A stretch of 62,831 nt of DNA from Nocardia sp. alder85J (lineage in GTDB: Bacteria; Actinomycetota; Actinomycetes; Mycobacteriales; Mycobacteriaceae). Each line of letters starts with the position of its first letter. Position 1 is the stretch's first letter. The stretch is from contig NZ_JAIUCZ020000020.1 of the NCBI RefSeq assembly GCF_020176955.2, forward strand, positions 1-62,831, given 5' to 3'. Below the pieces are notes generated by a model, which searched no databases, was not told where the DNA came from, and was given only the letters and a program-made list of their open reading frames with translations. Positions 58,688 to 62,831 of this stretch are shown in pieces. The position numbers and the translations under genes are program-made.

Positions 58688-58801
58688 TCCCTCCGGCTGG
58701 CACCCGAGGGACGGCACAAACGAAGCGCCTTCCCCCGGGCTGGCACCCAGGGGAAGGCGAAGGGGTTGATTCCCGGTCGCGGCTGGCACCGCCCGGAAAT
58801 C
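58688..58801 (+). ncRNA. Three tandem CTGGCA-loop hairpins in the transfer-operon leader
   Basis: Hairpins 58688-58711, 58726-58759 and 58768-58801 each present the hexaloop CTGGCA, closed by GG/CC pairs. Loops begin at 58697, 58740 and 58783, exactly 43 bases apart. The first two have a mismatch at the same position below the GG. Stems differ in sequence while pairing is kept, which points to RNA structure. Possibly a protein-binding repeat array or regulatory RNA; not one of the riboswitch classes I recognise. Confidence 0.65.
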
Positions 58802-58831
58802 ACGCAGATCCACGTTCCAGAGGAGTTCTGC

Positions 58832-58897
58832 ATGTTCAGAGTAGATGCTTTGCTTTCGTTGCACCCCCTGTCCCAGGGCGGACGGGGCGCGCGATGA
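58832..58897 (+). CDS. 21-residue leader peptide coupled to the coupling-protein gene
   Basis: ATG 58832 after GAGGAG (58820-58825) encodes MFRVDALLSLHPLSQGGRGA plus Arg, and its TGA overlaps the ATG at 58894. The downstream gene has no ribosome site of its own, so this peptide would deliver ribosomes to it. Confidence 0.6.
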   Translation: MFRVDALLSLHPLSQGGRGAR

Positions 58898-60702
58898 CCA
58901 ATCCGTTAACCGCCGCCGGGGCGAACAAATCCAAATCCAGAGGCAACGAGCCGCCGGCGGCACTCGTTGCCGCCACGCTCGGCCTGGCCGTCGCCGCCGT
59001 CGCCGCTCCCGGCCTGATTCCGCTGGCCATCGGGTTCGCCATCGGCAACCGGGGATACGCCGCGGCCAAACACCGCCGCTTCTGGCTGTGGCTCACACCC
59101 GAGAAATGGCCGCTCATCGCCAGCGCCGGGCCCGCGTTCGCCGCTGTGGTCGGGTTCACCGTGGCCGCCATGCTCCGGATCTCCGCCGGGACCGCACTCG
59201 GCGACCTGTGGCCCTGGCTGGTCGCGTCGCTGGCCGCCGGCGCCGCCGGGACGCCGGGCGCGTTCCTGATCGGCCGCCGCCTGCTGCGCCGCGAACTGCT
59301 CGAGGGACGAGCCCGCGACGTGCTGGTGAACGCGCAGGCCATCGAAGCGATGATCGAAGCCGGCGACGAGCAGGTAGCCCGGTCGGTCGGGGTGTCGCTG
59401 AACGAGGACACCGTCGGTCTGTCCGTGGTCGACCCCGCCCGCGTGATGACCGCACCGATCCCCGTCGAGGTAGGCACCGCGGTCCGGTACGGCATCGGCA
59501 TCCTCATGCCCGACGACTCCATGACCGACCGCCGCCGATCGGACCAGTTCACCGCGCCGGACTGCGATCTGCTGCTCGTGCCCGCCACAGCCGGGCAGCA
59601 ACGCATCCAGGTGTTCGCCGGATCCGGCGTCGGCAAGACCGAGCTCCTCGCCGGTATCCACGCCGCACAGAACCGCATGGGCATGACCACGGTCATCCTC
59701 GATTTGAAGGGCATCGCCGAGGACGCCGACCGGTTCGCCGCCGACGCCCGCCGCCAGCGCGATTACGTCGGCGCGCAACAACTGATCCGCGTCGAGCGCG
59801 GCGGCTGGGACTTCTTCGACACCACCCGTGACGAGCTGCTCGACCGACTCATGTTCATCGCGCCGAAGACCCAATCGACCGACTACTACACCAAGCGCAC
59901 CAGGAGAGTCCTGGACATCGTCATCGACGGGCGCGGCACGAAACCCCTGGTGAAGTCTCTCGATGAGCTGACCGAGCGCTTGGCCGATCCGGTGCGCCAC
60001 CTCGGCGCACAACTGGCCGGGCCGATCACCGAGGAAGACCGCCACGGCGATTCCGACGCCAAGAGCGTGGCCCAGGACGTAGACGCGATGTTCGCCCCGC
60101 TGCGCCGCCTGCTACCGAAAACCGGTCAGGGGTGGAGCTTCACGAAACTCCCCGAGGGATCGGCGACCATCGTTTCCCTGGTCCCGGTCCGTCCCGCCGA
60201 ACGACTGCTCGCGAACCTCATGCTGCGCGACCTGCGCGAACTATTGGCCCAGCGTTCCGAGCAGAGCAAAGCCGGAACCCGGCACCACCCGCTCGCGGTG
60301 ACCATTGACGAGTTCCCACAAATGGTGGACCCCGACACCGACGCCGCCGACGAAGCGGTCAGGATCTTTGAGACCGCCCGCGCCGCCGACGTCGGCCTGA
60401 TCCTGGCCGGTCAGACCGTCGAGTCCTTCACCCTCGATGCGCAGATGCAGCGCCGGATGCTCGGCGCGGGAACCGCCGTGGTGCTGGGCCGCTCCGCGCT
60501 GCCCGACACCGTCACCGAATCCGCCGGCACCCGCTGGAACCTCGAAGCCGCCGGCGATCCGCACGGCCACAGCATCAACTCCGCTCGCGCACAGCAGACG
60601 TTCGCCGTCAGCCCGCAGCAGGTCAGGACCTTGCATACCGGCCTGTTCTGGCTCGTCCACGAGGGCTCGACCGCCCGGTTCATGGCCTTCCGAACCCTCT
60701 GA
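58894..60702 (+). CDS. Type IV coupling-protein-like / FtsK-TraD-type ATPase
   Basis: 602 residues. Two to four N-terminal membrane helices (VAATLGLAVAAVAAPGLIPL, AGPAFAAVVGFTVAAMLRI). Walker A VFAGSGVGKTELLAG at about residue 245; Walker B LAVTIDEFPQM at about residue 475; motor-type motif LILAGQTVESF. This is the layout of VirD4/TraG-type coupling proteins that feed DNA to the secretion channel. First large gene of the operon, expression depends on the leader peptide. Confidence 0.8.
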   Translation: MTNPLTAAGANKSKSRGNEPPAALVAATLGLAVAAVAAPGLIPLAIGFAIGNRGYAAAKHRRFWLWLTPEKWPLIASAGPAFAAVVGFTVAAMLRISAGTALGDLWPWLVASLAAGAAGTPGAFLIGRRLLRRELLEGRARDVLVNAQAIEAMIEAGDEQVARSVGVSLNEDTVGLSVVDPARVMTAPIPVEVGTAVRYGIGILMPDDSMTDRRRSDQFTAPDCDLLLVPATAGQQRIQVFAGSGVGKTELLAGIHAAQNRMGMTTVILDLKGIAEDADRFAADARRQRDYVGAQQLIRVERGGWDFFDTTRDELLDRLMFIAPKTQSTDYYTKRTRRVLDIVIDGRGTKPLVKSLDELTERLADPVRHLGAQLAGPITEEDRHGDSDAKSVAQDVDAMFAPLRRLLPKTGQGWSFTKLPEGSATIVSLVPVRPAERLLANLMLRDLRELLAQRSEQSKAGTRHHPLAVTIDEFPQMVDPDTDAADEAVRIFETARAADVGLILAGQTVESFTLDAQMQRRMLGAGTAVVLGRSALPDTVTESAGTRWNLEAAGDPHGHSINSARAQQTFAVSPQQVRTLHTGLFWLVHEGSTARFMAFRTL

Positions 60703-60751
60703 TTCTCCTCATCCACCTATCCCGTTTCCGTTGTCCAGGAAGGAAATTCGA

Positions 60752-61582
60752 ATGTACAAGAGACTCGCCACAGCCGCCGTCAGCGCGGTGTGCGCGATCA
60801 GCGTCGCCGCCAGCGCCGCCACCGCGGACCCGATCACACCGAACCCGAACCCGCAGGTCGCTCCACGTACCGTCCCGTCACCGCAGGCAGTGCCACCGGC
60901 GGTAGGTGGCGGACAGTATGTGCCGCCGCAGGATCTGCCGATCGCGCCGCCGCCGCGCCCCCGGCCGCAACAGCAGCAGCCCGCCGCAGTGCAGCCGACG
61001 GCACCGGAACCCGACACCGACGAGCCGGAGCAGACGGACACGCCGCCGCCCGCACCGTCCGCGCCGCCGGTCGATCCGCGGCAGCTGCGCATCGGCACCG
61101 CGATCCTCGAGGCGCCGGACCTCCTCGCACCCGGGCAAGTCCACGACGTGCAGGCCGCCGCCGACGCGGCCGAGTGGTGGACCGCGTGGGCCTTCGATCA
61201 GGTCGGCTACAGCCGCGACGCCTCCGACCACGCGGCCGCCGCCGCCCTGGTCGGTGCGCTCGGCGGCGCGTACGCCGGCGGCGTGGTCGCGACCCCGATT
61301 CCGTCGATCGGCGGGTGCCTGGTCGGACTGGTGATCGGCGGTGTCGCCGGTGCCGCCATCGGCGGCATCCCGACCGGCGGTGTCGCGGGCCCGCTCGGTG
61401 CCGCCATCGGCGGTGTCGCGGGCTGCATCATCGGCGCCGTCGTCGTCGGCCTGCCCGCCGGTGTCGCCGGTCTGCTGCTCGGCGGCCTGGCCGGCGGTGC
61501 CGCCGGTGGCGCTCTCGGCGACCAACTCGACCAGCACCCCGCCACCGACCCGGCCAGCACCACCGAACCGGCCAACCGCTGA
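60752..61582 (+). CDS. Secreted Pro-rich/Gly-Ala-rich protein
   Basis: 276 residues; AGGAAGGA before ATG 60752. Signal peptide (AVSAVCAISVAASAATA), Pro/Gln-rich region to about residue 110, and a C-terminal glycine-rich hydrophobic section with repeated GGVAGAAIGGIPTGGVAGPL-type motifs. Such Gly-zipper segments insert in membranes. It may line a pore or coat the mating surface; no named family. Confidence 0.65.
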   Translation: MYKRLATAAVSAVCAISVAASAATADPITPNPNPQVAPRTVPSPQAVPPAVGGGQYVPPQDLPIAPPPRPRPQQQQPAAVQPTAPEPDTDEPEQTDTPPPAPSAPPVDPRQLRIGTAILEAPDLLAPGQVHDVQAAADAAEWWTAWAFDQVGYSRDASDHAAAAALVGALGGAYAGGVVATPIPSIGGCLVGLVIGGVAGAAIGGIPTGGVAGPLGAAIGGVAGCIIGAVVVGLPAGVAGLLLGGLAGGAAGGALGDQLDQHPATDPASTTEPANR

Positions 61583-61596
61583 GGGGAGGAACAGTG

Positions 61597-62289
61597 GTGA
61601 CCGAATCCGAGCGGTGGCGGCAGTGGCTCGACAACGCCACTGTTCCTGCCCCCGCCAGCGACACCCGCCGCCGCCCGCCGCGACGGCCGACCACCAGTAC
61701 GACCACCCCGGCGGGCCGCACCCGCCGGGGCCTCGGCCGCCGGGTACTGGTCGGCGGCGTGGCCGCCATCGCCGTAATCACCGCCGTCGGTGTCGGGGTG
61801 GGTCTGTCGCACCGCTCCGGCGGCACCGGCAGCACCGGCCGCCCCTACACGATCGTGACCACCACCGCGGCCGCGCCCGGCCCGACCACCGTCGCCTCCA
61901 CCACCGTCGCGCCGTCCTTCTGCACCCCGGGCCGGATCGGTGCGGCCGTGGTCAGCAACACCGGCGGCGACCGCGCCACCGGGGAAGGGGCAATCGCCGA
62001 ATACGAGTATCGATATTTCGCGCGCCGAGACCCGGCCGCCGTCATGGAGATCACCGACGGCGGGCCCGGCGTCCCCGGCCCGGCGCAGGTGGCCGACGGC
62101 ATCGCCTCCATCCCCGCCACCGCGCCGTGGTGCGTATCGACCACCCCCGCCGGTGACAACCGGTTCGAGACCGCGGTTCGCTACCAGCCCGCCCCGTCGG
62201 CCGCCCCGGTGTCCTGGCTCATGGTCATCACCGTCGCCCCAGGTGACGGCGGCTACCGCGTCGTCCGCATCGAAGACAAACCCGCCTAG
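61597..62289 (+). CDS. Single-pass membrane protein of the transfer operon
   Basis: 230 residues from GTG 61597 (GTG 61594 adjacent), GGGGAGGA upstream. Basic cytoplasmic N-terminus with RRRPPRRP, one helix (VLVGGVAAIAVITAVGVGVG), Thr-rich linker, and an extracellular domain with two cysteines (SFCTPGR, WCVSTT) and NTF2-like sequence pattern (AIAEYEYRYFARRDPAAVME). This topology resembles VirB8/TcpC-type scaffold proteins. Tentative. Confidence 0.6.
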   Translation: MTESERWRQWLDNATVPAPASDTRRRPPRRPTTSTTTPAGRTRRGLGRRVLVGGVAAIAVITAVGVGVGLSHRSGGTGSTGRPYTIVTTTAAAPGPTTVASTTVAPSFCTPGRIGAAVVSNTGGDRATGEGAIAEYEYRYFARRDPAAVMEITDGGPGVPGPAQVADGIASIPATAPWCVSTTPAGDNRFETAVRYQPAPSAAPVSWLMVITVAPGDGGYRVVRIEDKPA

Positions 62290-62304
62290 AAAGGCCATCC
62301 CGTC

Positions 62305-62831
62305 ATGACCACCAAGACCCAATGGGACGCCATCGCCGCCGCCGTCACCACCCACGCCGAACACCTGAAAACCCTCACCACCCACAGCGAGCTGTACGCA
62401 TGGGCGAAAGAGCACGACCTCACCGGACCGCAATTCGGCGCGGTGAAACACCAATTCCGCAAGATCGGCATCGACTACGACGCGATGCGCGAGGCCGCCA
62501 ACCGCGCCCGCCTGGCCGAGATGAACGCCGTCGCCGCCAACGGAGTCCCGACCATCCGCTTGTCGGCCGCCGGATACGACCCCGGCGCCGACGAGGACGA
62601 GGCCGGAGGATTCGCGGTGTGCGACGCCGAGGGCACCGCCCTCTGGTACGGCACATTCCACACCCAGGACCGCCACTACTGCGCCGGGGACCAGGTCAGC
62701 GCCGACCTCAGCGCCGCCAGCAAGGCGATATTCCTCGCCTCCAAAGCCCGCGAGCACACCAAGAACGACGTCGCGCGGCTGGTGCTCACGGTGACCAATC
62801 CACTCATAGACACCAATTTTCTTGTCCGCGA
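62305..62831 (+). CDS. N-terminal part of a transfer-operon protein, continuing at position 1
   Basis: ATG 62305 preceded by AGAAAGG; 175 complete codons and two bases to the end of the window. Sequence has helical start (WDAIAAAVTTHAEHLKTLTT), a DNA-binding-like helical portion (TGPQFGAVKHQFRKIGIDYD) and GGFAVCDAEGTALWYGTFHT. Joined with bases 1-163 it makes about 229 residues. No known domain. Confidence 0.75.
   Translation, partial: MTTKTQWDAIAAAVTTHAEHLKTLTTHSELYAWAKEHDLTGPQFGAVKHQFRKIGIDYDAMREAANRARLAEMNAVAANGVPTIRLSAAGYDPGADEDEAGGFAVCDAEGTALWYGTFHTQDRHYCAGDQVSADLSAASKAIFLASKAREHTKNDVARLVLTVTNPLIDTNFLVR

Noticed and set aside
1..62831. tRNA, rRNA, transposase and antibiotic-resistance genes
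   Set aside because: None was recognised on either strand by eye; a tRNA scan was not possible.

Overview
The window is best read as a complete circular plasmid of 62,831 bp from a high-GC mycolic-acid actinomycete, most likely Nocardia or a close relative. The reading frame that runs off the right end (from 62305) continues in frame with the partial gene that opens the left end (to 163), in the middle of one conjugation operon. The host guess rests on GC-rich codon use, a pAL5000-type RepA/RepB pair, a cutinase, and a MabA/FabG-like reductase beside a trans-acting enoyl-reductase-like protein. No rRNA, tRNA, CRISPR array, transposase or resistance gene was seen.

Layout. (1) Conjugation, 58.0-62.8 kb and on to 12.4 kb: a double-HTH regulator diverges from a long structured leader and a mostly translationally coupled operon. 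The operon encodes a coupling ATPase, secreted and membrane proteins, a cutinase, small two-helix membrane proteins, lipoproteins, a VirB6/TrbL-like channel, an SCO6880-family protein, a VirB4-like ATPase and a three-domain peptidoglycan hydrolase. No relaxase is recognisable. (2) Replication, 12.6-16.9 kb: a helix-turn-helix replication-like protein, a convergent repA-repB operon, an iteron/tandem-repeat origin candidate and a coiled-coil DNA-binding-like protein. (3) Partition, 17.0-18.7 kb: parA and a small ribbon-helix-helix-like partner, surrounded by a family of palindromes (core TAGTGCCC/GGGCACTA) that recur at several loci. (4) Maintenance and probable leading region, 18.7-38 kb: SpdB-like membrane protein, MucR-like zinc-finger protein, large inverted repeats, replication-relaxation protein, SSB, DUF4192 protein, ParB-family protein, ArdC-like protein, many small proteins and a ribbon-helix-helix/MazF-like/XRE toxin-antitoxin operon. 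(5) Tyrosine recombinase at 39.2-40.2 kb.

(6) Accessory island, 40.9-57.7 kb. Two XRE regulators with helical-repeat tails precede a co-directional set: an epimerase/DegT-aminotransferase fusion, a NUDIX hydrolase, two proteins with the threonine-dehydratase fold that lack the PLP lysine, a nucleoside hydrolase, an HhH-GPD DNA glycosylase-like protein and several unknown small proteins. This combination is the best candidate for an undescribed system; it points to nucleoside or nucleobase chemistry, either biosynthetic or defensive. It is followed by lipid-type reductases (saccharopine-dehydrogenase-like and MabA-like).

Regulatory and repeat structure is unusually rich: three hairpins with the same CTGGCA loop at exact 43-nt spacing ahead of the conjugation operon, several hairpins with shared loops, two families of dispersed roughly 90-bp repeats, and paired palindromes linking one XRE regulator to the accessory cluster.
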